Counted from the first letter of the stretch, positions 8,114-16,819 are shown. The stretch is 61,595 nucleotides of DNA from Gordonia sp. (in: high G+C Gram-positive bacteria) (GCF_012515855.1 NZ_JAAYXO010000104.1:1-61595), one strand, 5' to 3'. Numbers and translations are program-made. Notes: a model not told the origin generated them from the sequence alone.

Positions 8114-8131
8114 CACACCGGAGAGCAATCT
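8103..8131 (+). promoter_or_regulatory. Candidate promoter of the esterase-BVMO operon
   Basis: A consensus -35 TTGACA (8103-8108) and a weak -10 CAATCT (8126-8131) are separated by exactly 17 bp. The predicted start falls on the esterase ATG at 8138, so the transcript would be leaderless. The -35 overlaps the first codons of the divergent TetR gene if that starts at 8113. Confidence 0.45.
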
Positions 8132-8148
8132 GCAGACATGGGTCTGCA
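8131..8148. promoter_or_regulatory. Candidate TetR operator over the esterase start codon
   Basis: TGCAGAC-ATGG-GTCTGCA: two perfect 7-bp half-sites with a 4-bp spacer that contains the ATG. It covers the predicted transcription start. Size, symmetry and position beside a divergent TetR gene all fit an autoregulatory TetR operator; binding is inference. Confidence 0.6.
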
Positions 8149-9130
8149 AAACTGGGCGGCGCCCGGCTTGTCGCTCCGATCACGGGTGGCGATGGGAGCG
8201 CTCAGCCTCACGTGGCGACCCCTCTCGCACGCGCTTCCACCGGGGCGCGTTGCGACGACTGCCGGTCGTTCGCTCATCGCCACGGGCCTCGCCCTCGGGT
8301 CGCCACCGCTGAAGACTGCGCGGTTCGAACGCGTCGAGGAACCGAGAGTGTCCGGGCCGACCGTCCGTGGCGAGTGGGTGCGCACCTCCCGCGTCACCCG
8401 GAGCGACGGGGCCGTCCTCTATCTCCACGGCAGCGGGTACGTCGTCTGCTCCAGCCGCACGCACCGGGGCCTCACCTCTCAGATCGCCGATCGCACCGGG
8501 CTGCCGGTGTTCTCGATCGACTACCGGCTGGCACCGTCGGCGCGGTTCCCTGCGGCGTCCGACGACGCACGGGCGGCCTGGGACTGGCTGCTCGCGAAGG
8601 GCCACGACCCGGCACGCGTCGTGGTGGCGGGCGACTCCGCGGGTGGGCACCTCGCCCTGCTGCTGGCCCTGCAACTCGCCCGCGAAGGAGAACCGCTGCC
8701 GGCGGCCCTGGTGACGCTCTCTCCGCTCGTCGACACCACGCTCCGCGGCGGGACGATCCGCGATCGCATCGAACGCGACCCGTTTGCCGCGGCTGCGGTT
8801 GCGCAGCGCGCCCTCGGCGGCTACTTCGACCACCCCGCCGCACACCACGCCGCCCGCATCGACTTCACCGACGTCGACTGCTTCCCGCCGACCTTGGTGC
8901 ACAACGGATCTCGAGAGATGCTGGCAGGCGACTGCACCGAGCTGACGAGGCGACTCCGTGCCGCGGGCTTCGAGGCGAAACACCGCGTCTGGCCCGGCCT
9001 CATGCACGTCTTCCAGGCCATGACCGCCGTGTTTCCCGAAAGCGACGCCGCGCTGTCCGACATCGCCGAGTTCATCACCGGCCGCCTGCCGACCACCACC
9101 GGGCACCGCGACTTGGAGGCCACCGCATGA
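8138..9130 (+). CDS. HSL/LipR-type alpha/beta hydrolase (esterase)
   Basis: A 330-residue esterase or acetyl-hydrolase of the hormone-sensitive-lipase group. The oxyanion motif is HGSG (97-100), a variant of the usual HGGG. The nucleophile is Ser167 in GDSAGG, the likely acid is Asp265 in REMLAGD, and the base is His290 in GLMHVF. All triad residues are present and the length is normal for the group. It opens a tightly packed operon: the SDR start overlaps its stop by ATGA. Its arrangement with a SadH-like SDR and a flavin monooxygenase recalls the M. tuberculosis mymA operon (lipR, Rv3085, mymA), which is tied to envelope lipids under acid stress; orthology is not established. Probable role: release or transfer of an acyl or acetyl group from a lipid intermediate. 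Confidence 0.88.
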   Translation: MGLQNWAAPGLSLRSRVAMGALSLTWRPLSHALPPGRVATTAGRSLIATGLALGSPPLKTARFERVEEPRVSGPTVRGEWVRTSRVTRSDGAVLYLHGSGYVVCSSRTHRGLTSQIADRTGLPVFSIDYRLAPSARFPAASDDARAAWDWLLAKGHDPARVVVAGDSAGGHLALLLALQLAREGEPLPAALVTLSPLVDTTLRGGTIRDRIERDPFAAAAVAQRALGGYFDHPAAHHAARIDFTDVDCFPPTLVHNGSREMLAGDCTELTRRLRAAGFEAKHRVWPGLMHVFQAMTAVFPESDAALSDIAEFITGRLPTTTGHRDLEATA

Positions 9131-9979
9131 TCGGATTCCCACGACCCGTGACCAAGAGTGCCCGCGCGGTGGTGACCGGAGCGGGCAGCGGTATCGGCCG
9201 GGCCTTCGCCGTCGAGCTCGCGCGGCGCGGTGCCCACGTGCTCTGCGCCGACATCGACGCGGCGTCGGCCAAAGAGACCGTCGACCTGATCGCCGCGAAG
9301 GGCGGCGACGCGATCGCGTTCGTCTGCGACGTGAGCCGCTCGGACGACATCGAGTTGCTGCGCGACCGGGCGATCGACTGGTTCGCCGGAGCGCCAACCC
9401 TGTTGATCAACAACGCCGGGATCGGCGCGGGCGGTCACACGGTGGGCCGCTCCGACCTGGACGACTGGGAACGAACCCTCGGCATCAATCTGTGGGGTGC
9501 CATCTACGGCTGCCACCACTTCGTTCCTGTGATGCGCGAGCACGGACACGGCGGCATCATCAACGTCGCCTCCGCGGCGGGTTTCGCCGCGGGTCCCCGA
9601 ATGGCCGCGTACAACGTGAGCAAAGCGGGCGTGATGAGTTTGTCGGAGACGCTGGCCACCGAGTTGGCGGGCAGCGGTCTGCGCGTCACCGTCCTGTGCC
9701 CGACCTTCGTCAAGACCAACATCTTCACCGGACCGTTGATCGAATCCGGGGCCGCCGATGCGGCCGCGGGCATCGCCAAGTACGTCGGAATGTCCCCGGA
9801 CAAGGTGGCTCGCACAACGCTCGACGCCCACGACAAGGGCCGGCTGTACGTGGTCCCCCCAACTCGACGCCAAGGCCATCTGGCTGTCCAAGCGTTTCGC
9901 CCCGTCGACGCACGCGCGCGTCGGCGGGCTCCTCGCCCGACTCGCCCCGTTCACCGATGAAGGAGCTGACGTGTCATGA
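9127..9979 (+). pseudogene. SadH-like short-chain dehydrogenase with +1 frameshift in a C6 run
   Basis: A classical SDR: cofactor motif TGAGSGIG (17-24), NNAG (95-98), catalytic Ser149, Tyr162 and Lys166. The frame is sound to codon DKGRLYVV and then hits a run of six C at 9855-9860. In the given frame the protein ends in an unfamiliar Arg/Pro-rich tail at about 9960. Removing one C restores PQLDAKAIWLSKRF and a normal SDR C-terminus ending at 9979, where TGA overlaps the next ATG. The restored length is about 283 residues, typical of the Rv3085/SadH group, and the restored stop recreates the ATGA coupling seen at every other junction of the operon. I therefore think the intact protein is the ancestral form. 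A homopolymer sequencing error is the simplest explanation; a slip-prone contingency tract is possible. Confidence 0.7.
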
Positions 9980-10899
9980 GCTACGACTTCGACGCCATGC
10001 TGCAGACCATCAAAGACAAGCAGTGGTCGCTGGCCGACATCGACTGGGACGCGCCCGGGGCGGAGACCATGTCCGACGAGACCCGCGCGCGGATGGCGCC
10101 GTTCATGGCCGATCTGGTGTGGATCGAGCACATCGGCGCCCGCGGGTTCGCGGCCCTCGCCAAACAGGCGCCGACACCGACCATCCGTGAGATCTACCGG
10201 TACTTCCACGCCGAGGAACAGAAACACGCCAACGCCGAACTGGCGCTGATGAAGCGCTGGGGCATGCTGCCCGACGGTCGGATCCCCGAGCCGACCATCC
10301 AGGTCAAGATGGCGATCACGGTCCTCGACTCGTGGGGCGACGACCTCCCGCTCGCAGGCCTCGCCGCCCTGATCCCACTCCTCGAAGTGGCGCTCGACGG
10401 CGCACTCGTCAAGTTCCTCACCGACGAGGTCGACGATCCGCTGTGCCACGAGGTCTTCCGGCACATCAACAACGACGAGGCGCGCCACATCGCCACCGAT
10501 TTCCAGGTGCTGGAGTTGATCGGGGTGGGCAGCACCGTCGACCACGCCGTCAAGGCAGTGGCACTACTCGACCCGCGCGTCGCCGTCGGGCTGACCGTCG
10601 TGTTCGTCCCGCTGATCAGCAAGATGCGGAACAACGTGGTGGCGATGGGCTTGGAGGAGCGCAAACTGATGAGCGCGATCAAGCGCTACAGCAAGATCGG
10701 CGGTCGCGGCCCGAACACCCGGAAGCTGGTCTCATACCATATCCTGCGGGCGATGGGCGAGATGATCGTCGACCGCTCGCACCCCTACCATCGGCTGCTC
10801 GGCGATCCGATGGTGATCATCACCGACCGGGTGCCGCGCAGACTGCTCGCGAAGCCGCAGTCGTGGGTCGACGGCCTCAGTGCCGAAGCGGTCGCGTGA
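9976..10899 (+). CDS. Ferritin-like di-iron protein, putative oxygenase
   Basis: A 307-residue all-helical protein that carries a full ferritin-like di-iron ligand pattern: Glu51, Glu81-x2-His84 (in HAEEQKHANAE), Glu137, and Glu168-x2-His171 (in NNDEARH). This E...ExxH...E...ExxH spacing is that of soluble di-iron oxygenases, desaturases and related enzymes. No membrane segment or signal peptide is evident. The exact family is not recognised; AurF-like N-oxygenases and acyl-ACP-desaturase relatives are alternatives. It sits between the SDR and the flavoproteins, overlapping both neighbours (ATGA upstream, 1-nt TGATG downstream). It probably oxidises the same substrate class as the BVMO. No dedicated ferredoxin or reductase gene is nearby, so electrons would come from elsewhere or from the flavoprotein. 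Confidence 0.75.
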   Translation: MSYDFDAMLQTIKDKQWSLADIDWDAPGAETMSDETRARMAPFMADLVWIEHIGARGFAALAKQAPTPTIREIYRYFHAEEQKHANAELALMKRWGMLPDGRIPEPTIQVKMAITVLDSWGDDLPLAGLAALIPLLEVALDGALVKFLTDEVDDPLCHEVFRHINNDEARHIATDFQVLELIGVGSTVDHAVKAVALLDPRVAVGLTVVFVPLISKMRNNVVAMGLEERKLMSAIKRYSKIGGRGPNTRKLVSYHILRAMGEMIVDRSHPYHRLLGDPMVIITDRVPRRLLAKPQSWVDGLSAEAVA

Positions 10900-11450
10900 T
10901 GGCCCTCAACGCAGACCTGCAGGAGCGCTTCGACGGTCGTCTGATCGTCGGCACCGGCTGGTTCGAGACTTACTACCCCGGCCAGCGCGTCGCACTCCTG
11001 GCCACCGGCGCCGAAGCCGCGGCGATCCTGCCCGAGGTTCTGCACACCGCGGAGTCGGTGACCTTCTTCCCCGAGGGAACGGTGTGGGTGACGCCGATCG
11101 ACGTGCCGGGCCGAACGCTGCGACGCTTGGTGGCGCGCTCCCACCTGCGTTGCGGGGTCCGCGACCGCTGGCAGCGCCGCCAACTGACCCCGCATCGCTT
11201 CGACGTCGCGCCCACCGTCGTCAGCCCCAACTACTTTGCTGCTCTACGCGACCCGCGGACCCGCGTGGTGCACTGGCCCGCCTACGCGATCGTCCGCGAC
11301 GGCATCCGCTCCGCCGACGGGGTGGAGTATCGCGTCGACACCATCATCGTCGGCGACTCGTCTCAGTTCGCCGACCTCACCACCCCCGACCCCACCACCG
11401 CCGCCGACTCGACGTCCCCCGCGCGTCGCCCGAAGAAGCAGTCTCGATGA
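10899..11450 (+). CDS. Truncated BVMO-like protein lacking the FAD-binding domain
   Basis: A 183-residue protein without a named family. Read beside the monooxygenase encoded immediately downstream, it aligns in outline with that enzyme's middle and C-terminal part. Residues about 25-60 match the NAD(P)H Rossmann segment, but the glycine motif is degraded (ATGAEA for GTGASA). Residues about 95-155 match the RRKLTP...PDV...DGVRT...VD block. The N-terminal GxGxxG FAD domain and the BVMO fingerprint are absent. The C-terminal tail is Pro/Thr/Ser/Arg-rich. It is encoded in a tight operon (1-nt overlap upstream, ATGA downstream) and keeps normal codon use, so it appears to be a maintained gene rather than debris. 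It could be a non-catalytic partner of the BVMO or of the di-iron protein (inference). Confidence 0.65.
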   Translation: MALNADLQERFDGRLIVGTGWFETYYPGQRVALLATGAEAAAILPEVLHTAESVTFFPEGTVWVTPIDVPGRTLRRLVARSHLRCGVRDRWQRRQLTPHRFDVAPTVVSPNYFAALRDPRTRVVHWPAYAIVRDGIRSADGVEYRVDTIIVGDSSQFADLTTPDPTTAADSTSPARRPKKQSR

Positions 11451-12961
11451 ACTCACCCGACCACGACGTCGTCATCATCGGCGGCGGCCTCTCCGGCATC
11501 GGCGCCGCCATCATGCTCGACAGGGCAGGATTCGACGACTACCTGATCCTGGAGGCGGGCGACGGGTTCGGCGGCGCGTGGCATTGGAACACCTATCCCG
11601 GCGTCGGAGTCGACATCCCGTCGTTCTCCTACCAGTTCTCCTTCGAGCAGGTCTCGGGCTGGTCGCGCGTCTACGCGCCCGGCGCCGAACTGAAGGCCTA
11701 CGCCGAACACTGCGTCGACAAGTACGACGTCCGGCGGCGCAGCGAACTCGGCGTCAGCGTCACCGCGGCCGCCTACGACGACGCCCACGACCGCTGGGAG
11801 GTCCGCCTCGACGACGGGCGCACCGTCACCGGCAGACACATCGTGTCGGCCACCGGAGTCCTCACCATACCGAAGAAGCCGGAGATCGACGGGGTCGACG
11901 ACTTCGCGGGCACGGTGATGCACACCGCCCGCTGGGATCACGACGTCGATCTGACGGACAAGCGCGTCGCCATCATCGGGACCGGCGCGTCCGCGGTGCA
12001 GGTGATCCCGACGATCGCCCCGACGGTGAAGCATTTGACGGTGTTCCAGCGCACGCCGATCTGGTGCCTGCCCAAGCCCGACGCGCCGCTGCCGTGGCCG
12101 CTGCGCACCGCGCTGGGAGCGATCCCCGGCTCCAAGGCGCTGGCGCGACTGGTGAGCCAGTCGTACGTCGAGGTCACCTTTCCGCTTGCCGCGCACTTCC
12201 ACGGTTACGTTCCGACCGCGTCGGTCGGCGAGAAACTCGGACACCTGCATCTGCGCCGATCGGTGACCGACCCCGACGTCCGCCGCAAGCTGACCCCGAA
12301 CTACTCGCTCGGCTGCAAGCGCCCTAGCTTCTCCAACTCGTATCTGCAGGCCTTCAACCGTCCCGACGTCTACCTCGAGACCGATCCGATCGCGGCGATC
12401 ACCCCCGACGGCGTCCGGACCGAGAGCGGCACCGAGCACCGGGTCGACGTGCTGATCCTCGCCACCGGATTCAAGGTGTTCGACAAGAGCAACATGCCGC
12501 CGTTCCCGGTGTCCGGGGTCGACGGCACCGACCTCGAGACCTTCTGGACCACCAACCGGTTCCAGGCGTATCACGGCGTCAGCGTCCCGGCGTTCCCGAA
12601 TCTGTTCTCGATCCTCGGTCCCTACGGGTACAACGGGGCGTCATACTTCAATCTCATCGAGACGCAGACCAACCACATCATCCGAGTGCTCACCGCGGCG
12701 CGGAAGCGCGGCGCGACGCGGGTCGAGGTCACCGAGCAGGCCAACGCCGACTACTTCGCCTCGGTCCTCGGCCGCCGCGACAAGCAGATCTTCTTCCAGG
12801 GACAGTGCTCCACCGCCAACAGCTACTACTTCGACGACCGCGGCGACGTGCCCCTGCGCCCGTCGTCGACCCTGGAGACCATGTGGGACGCCGCGCGCTT
12901 CCCGCTGGAGGACTACTCCTTTTCGAGTTCGACGGAGGCGGCGTCGACGTCCGCACCGTGA
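11447..12961 (+). CDS. Baeyer-Villiger-type flavin monooxygenase
   Basis: A 504-residue FAD/NADPH monooxygenase. The FAD motif GGGLSG lies near residues 12-17 and is followed by GGAWHWNTYPG, the BVMO equivalent of GGTW. The Baeyer-Villiger fingerprint FxGxxxHxxxW(P/D) is complete at 153-164 (Phe153, Gly155, His159, Trp163, Asp164). The NADPH Rossmann motif GTGASA is at 178-183, and an ATGF motif lies near residue 345. It is close in layout to mycobacterial BVMOs such as Rv0892 or EthA; assignment to one of them is not possible by eye. It inserts an oxygen next to a carbonyl or oxidises a heteroatom; the substrate is unknown, but the operon points to a lipid or ketone. It is the last gene of the coupled operon. 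Confidence 0.9.
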   Translation: MNSPDHDVVIIGGGLSGIGAAIMLDRAGFDDYLILEAGDGFGGAWHWNTYPGVGVDIPSFSYQFSFEQVSGWSRVYAPGAELKAYAEHCVDKYDVRRRSELGVSVTAAAYDDAHDRWEVRLDDGRTVTGRHIVSATGVLTIPKKPEIDGVDDFAGTVMHTARWDHDVDLTDKRVAIIGTGASAVQVIPTIAPTVKHLTVFQRTPIWCLPKPDAPLPWPLRTALGAIPGSKALARLVSQSYVEVTFPLAAHFHGYVPTASVGEKLGHLHLRRSVTDPDVRRKLTPNYSLGCKRPSFSNSYLQAFNRPDVYLETDPIAAITPDGVRTESGTEHRVDVLILATGFKVFDKSNMPPFPVSGVDGTDLETFWTTNRFQAYHGVSVPAFPNLFSILGPYGYNGASYFNLIETQTNHIIRVLTAARKRGATRVEVTEQANADYFASVLGRRDKQIFFQGQCSTANSYYFDDRGDVPLRPSSTLETMWDAARFPLEDYSFSSSTEAASTSAP

Positions 12962-13015
12962 TCTCTCGCGTCCGCCGAGCCGTCGGGCACCGAATGCTCC
13001 GGCTACGGTGACTCC

Positions 13016-13480
13016 ATGCCCACTCCTCGCGTCAGTATCGACAAGCAGACACCCGCCGCGTACAAGGCGCTGGTCAAGGTCTCCACCAAAGTCGCAGCGG
13101 CCGCCGAGGCGGCAGGCATCAGCCGCGCGACCATGGAACTGGTGAACATGCACTGCTCCCAGCTCAACGGGTGCGCGTTCTGCCTCTCCGTACATCGCGA
13201 AGACGCGATCGCCGCGGGAGTCACCGAGCAGCAGTTGGCCGTGCTCTCCGCCTGGCGCGATGCGCCGAACCTGTACGACGACGAGACACGCGCGGCCCTC
13301 GAACTCGCCGAGATGGTGACGAATCTCCCCGACCACGACACCGCCGACTGCGCGTACGAGCGTGCGGCCGATGTGCTGGATGCGGAGCAGATCTCCGCGG
13401 TGATCTGGGGTGCGACGTCGATCAACGCGTTCAACCGCGTGTCCATCCTGAGTCGGTACAACGTGCATCCGCGCCCCTGA
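13016..13480 (+). CDS. AhpD-like carboxymuconolactone decarboxylase family protein
   Basis: A 154-residue all-helical protein of the CMD/AhpD superfamily. The redox motif is Cys53-x2-Cys56 with His60 in NGCAFCLSVH, matching the alkylhydroperoxidase-type active site; an upstream Glu (in TMELVN) completes the usual proton relay. A -10-like TACGGT (13004-13009) stands 7 nt before ATG 13016, so the gene probably has its own leaderless transcript and is not simply the tail of the BVMO operon 54 bp upstream. Likely role: reduction of organic or lipid hydroperoxides, a reasonable companion to the oxygenases next door (inference). Confidence 0.88.
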   Translation: MPTPRVSIDKQTPAAYKALVKVSTKVAAAAEAAGISRATMELVNMHCSQLNGCAFCLSVHREDAIAAGVTEQQLAVLSAWRDAPNLYDDETRAALELAEMVTNLPDHDTADCAYERAADVLDAEQISAVIWGATSINAFNRVSILSRYNVHPRP

Positions 13481-13555
13481 ATCGACGGCGTTGCGGCCCG
13501 ACGCGTCGCAACGCTCTTGGAGAAGGTTAAGTACCCTCGCCTATCCTCACTTGCG

Positions 13556-16500
13556 ATGAGTACTTCACAGAGAGAGGCCGCGCGACGGTATTCGGTCGTC
13601 GCCACGATCGCCGGTCTGGTTGCGATCGTCGCCGCCCTCGCTACCCCGTTTCTGCCGGTCACGGCGCAATCGGCGTCGATTGACTGGCCGAACGGACAGC
13701 AGTTGGCCACCGACAACGGTTCGGTGGTCGCGCCCCTGGCCGCGCAGACCGCGAACGATCTCACCATCGCGATCGGTTGCAGCGTCCTCCAGAAGGCGGC
13801 AGCATCCGGCACCGACACCGTGATCGTGGCCACGGCGCCCTCGTCGGCGCCGCGGGAGATTCGCGATCGGGCGCTCTCGATCAGCGCCGGCGCGTCCGGA
13901 GTGCGCGTGGTGGTCGCGAACTCGGTGCTCGCCACCGCCGACCGCGCCGCGCTGAACAATTGTCAGGAACTGAAGTTCTGGGCCGACGAATCGGCGATGG
14001 GCGCCCAGTTCGTGGGCTCGGGCCCACCCGCCCGCGGCGACCCCCTGAATCGCCCACTCGTCGCAGGCGTGTTCACCTCCCTCTCCGGTGACGCCGTCCG
14101 CGCTGCTCAGGCCGACCTGAGCGTGCACATCGACGTCGACAACGCCTTCGACGTCTCCCGAACGTGGATCAAGACCGCCGTAATCGTCATCGGCGTGATC
14201 GCCGCCCTGATCGCGCTCATCGCCCTCGCGAAGCTCGACGCCGTCGCGCGCCTGCGCGGAGTGCTCCGGTCGCGTCGCCGACTGTTGCATCTGGCCGCCC
14301 CGAGCGCCACCGACCTCGTCGTCACCGCGGCCCTGGTCGTGTGGCACTTCCTCGCCGCCGGAACGTCCGACGACGGCTACATCCAGGTGATGGGCCGCAA
14401 TGCGTCCGACGCCGGATACCTCTCGGACTACTACCGCTTCTTCGGCATCGCCGAGGCACCGTTCGACTGGTACTACTCGTTCCTCTCGCATTGGGCCACC
14501 ATCAGCTCCGCGGGCATCTGGATGCGGTTGCCTGCTCTCGTCGCCGGCCTGCTGTCGTGGTTCATCCTCAGCCGCGTCCTGATCCCTCGGCTCGGACCCG
14601 CGGTCCGCGGATCGAAGTGGGCCGTGTTCAGCGGTGCCGCCGTGTTCGTGGCCTTCTGGATCGCCTTCTGCAGCGGGCTGCGCGCCGAGCCGATCATCGT
14701 GCTGGGTTCGCTGGTCACCTGGTGGCTGGTGGAGTCGGCGATCGCCACGCGACGGCTGCTTCCCGCAGCGCTCGCCACCTTCGCCGCGTTGCTGACGCTC
14801 GCGGCCGGACCGCAGGGCGTGGTCGCGGTGGCCGTTCTGATCGTCGGCTCGCGACCGATGCTCCGGATCGTGCGCTCGCTGCGCCGCGAGTACGGCCTGC
14901 TCCCCCTGTTCGCGTCGCTCGCCGCGGCGGCGTCGTTGATCGTGTTCCTCGTCTTCCGCACGCAGACCCTGGCGAACGTCGTCGAGGCGATCCGAGTGCG
15001 CTACACGGTGGGTCCGACGCTGTCCTGGTACCAGGAACTGATGCGGTACTACTTCATGACGGTCGGCACGCCCGACGGCGCGCTGATGAAGCGGATCCCG
15101 GTCCTGTTGCTCGTGGTCGCGCTCGGCGCCGGGGTCTCGCTGATGCTGCGTCACCGTCGTCTCGCCGGCTTCGCTCCGGGACCGGTGTGGCGTCTGATCG
15201 GCGCGGTTCTGCTGACCATCGGTCTGCTGTCGTTCGTGCCGACCAAGTGGACCGTCCAGTTCGGCGTGTTCGCGGGGATCGGCGCGGCCCTGACGGTGGT
15301 CGCGACCGCAGCGCTGATCGCCGTGGCCGGGAACTCTCCGCGCGTGCTGTGGACCTACGTCACCGTTCTGCTCGGGGCGTGTGCGGTCGCCACCTCCGGT
15401 AACAACGCGTGGGGCTGGGGTTACGACTACGGCATCCCGTGGTTCGACAAACCTCCGGTGATCGCCGGCCAGCCGGTCTCGACACTGTTCCTCGGACTCA
15501 CCGCCGTCTCGTTCGCGGTCCTGCTGTGGGTGTGCGTGCGGCCCACGGACCGGCAGGCACCGACCTCGACCGTGGTCCGCCGCCGGCGACTCATCGCCGG
15601 CGTCCCGGTGGTCGTGATCACCGCAGCGCTGGTCCTGGGCGAGTTCGCGCTCTTCGGCCGCGCCGCGCTCGACCGCAGCGACACCTACACGGCATTCAGC
15701 GCCAACATGCGGGCCCTCAGCGGCAACACGTGCGGCATGGCCGATCGTGTGCTGGTGGAGCCGAACGCCAACGCGGGCATGCTCCAACCCGTCGCCCAGA
15801 AGGACGTCTCCAAAACGCTTGCGGGCGAATCCGTCGGATTCACCCCCGACGGCGTGGCCTTCGATCTGGACCCCGAACCGGTCCGACTCGGCGCAGGCAC
15901 CATCCACACCGCGCCGAAACCGGGCAGCTCGTACACCGCCAAGGGCGCGCCCGCCGGGACCACCGGCGGATTCGGACCGCGCACGATCAACGGTTCGACG
16001 GTCGCCCTGCCGTTCGGGCTCGATCCCGCAACCACCCCGGTCCTCGGCAGTCACGGCTTCGACAACGGCACCGCGTCGCTGACGTCGGACTGGTACCGCC
16101 TTCCGCAGCGCGACGCCTCACCGCTGATCGTCATCTCGGCAGCGGGTTCGATCTTCTCGGTCGGCCAGGACGGCGCCCCGATCGGCGGACGCGATCTGAA
16201 GGTGGAGTTCGGCACCCAGGTGGGCGGCGAGTTTCAGACCGTCGGCGCGCCGTTCATCCCGATCGACGCCGGGCCCGACCATGCGAACCGCCCGTGGCGC
16301 AATCTTCGCATCCCGATGGCGGCGATTCCGGCGAACGCCACCACCATGCGGATCGTCGCCGTCGACTCGAACCTGAACCCCGACGAATGGCTGGCGGTGA
16401 CCCCTCCCCGCGCTCCCCGGTTGAGCACGCTCCAGGAGGTCGTCGGCAGCGACGATCCCGTGCTGCTCGATCTCTCCGTCGGCAGCCAGTTCCCGTGCCA

Positions 16501-16819
16501 GCAACCGATCACCGCGCGCGACGGCGTCTTCACCGTCCCGCAGTGGCGGATCACGCCGGACCGGGCGACCACGTTCTCGAAGTCCAAGAGTTGGCAGCGG
16601 GCCTCCGCGGGCGGCATCCTCGCGGTCTCCGACGCACTCACGCAGTCGTCGACCGTCGCGACCTACCTGGAGAACGACTGGTATCGCGACTGGGGCAACC
16701 TGCTGAAGCTCACACCGCTGGTGCCCGAGGCTCCCCCGGCGCACCTCACCACGACCACGTCACGACAGTTCGGCTGGCACACCACCAGCACCATCGTGAC
16801 GGGAGAAGCCGATGACTGA
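13556..16819 (+). CDS. Emb-family arabinosyltransferase, first of two
   Basis: A 1087-residue GT-C glycosyltransferase that polymerises D-arabinose from decaprenylphosphoryl-arabinose into arabinogalactan or lipoarabinomannan. It has an N-terminal helix, an extracellular domain, about a dozen hydrophobic helices between residues 210 and 690, and a C-terminal carbohydrate-binding-type domain of about 400 residues. The catalytic aspartates are Asp272-Asp273 in TSDDGY of the first GT-C loop. ATG 13556 is chosen over TTG 13517 because TATCCT (13542-13547) lies at leaderless distance and the protein then starts in family style. The next emb gene overlaps by 8 nt. EmbA, EmbB and EmbC identity cannot be settled by eye; ethambutol acts on this family. 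Confidence 0.93.
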   Translation: MSTSQREAARRYSVVATIAGLVAIVAALATPFLPVTAQSASIDWPNGQQLATDNGSVVAPLAAQTANDLTIAIGCSVLQKAAASGTDTVIVATAPSSAPREIRDRALSISAGASGVRVVVANSVLATADRAALNNCQELKFWADESAMGAQFVGSGPPARGDPLNRPLVAGVFTSLSGDAVRAAQADLSVHIDVDNAFDVSRTWIKTAVIVIGVIAALIALIALAKLDAVARLRGVLRSRRRLLHLAAPSATDLVVTAALVVWHFLAAGTSDDGYIQVMGRNASDAGYLSDYYRFFGIAEAPFDWYYSFLSHWATISSAGIWMRLPALVAGLLSWFILSRVLIPRLGPAVRGSKWAVFSGAAVFVAFWIAFCSGLRAEPIIVLGSLVTWWLVESAIATRRLLPAALATFAALLTLAAGPQGVVAVAVLIVGSRPMLRIVRSLRREYGLLPLFASLAAAASLIVFLVFRTQTLANVVEAIRVRYTVGPTLSWYQELMRYYFMTVGTPDGALMKRIPVLLLVVALGAGVSLMLRHRRLAGFAPGPVWRLIGAVLLTIGLLSFVPTKWTVQFGVFAGIGAALTVVATAALIAVAGNSPRVLWTYVTVLLGACAVATSGNNAWGWGYDYGIPWFDKPPVIAGQPVSTLFLGLTAVSFAVLLWVCVRPTDRQAPTSTVVRRRRLIAGVPVVVITAALVLGEFALFGRAALDRSDTYTAFSANMRALSGNTCGMADRVLVEPNANAGMLQPVAQKDVSKTLAGESVGFTPDGVAFDLDPEPVRLGAGTIHTAPKPGSSYTAKGAPAGTTGGFGPRTINGSTVALPFGLDPATTPVLGSHGFDNGTASLTSDWYRLPQRDASPLIVISAAGSIFSVGQDGAPIGGRDLKVEFGTQVGGEFQTVGAPFIPIDAGPDHANRPWRNLRIPMAAIPANATTMRIVAVDSNLNPDEWLAVTPPRAPRLSTLQEVVGSDDPVLLDLSVGSQFPCQQPITARDGVFTVPQWRITPDRATTFSKSKSWQRASAGGILAVSDALTQSSTVATYLENDWYRDWGNLLKLTPLVPEAPPAHLTTTTSRQFGWHTTSTIVTGEADD

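Noticed and set aside
13500-13555. TTG 13517 as start of the first emb gene
   Set aside because: The extra 13 residues are not Emb-like, and a -10 element at 13542-13547 would lie inside the gene; ATG 13556 fits better.
13565-16054. 829-codon open frame on the minus strand opposite the first emb gene
   Set aside because: Its product is an Arg/Gly/Asp/His-rich string without family features, and the plus strand encodes a clear Emb protein. Such antisense frames are normal at this GC content.
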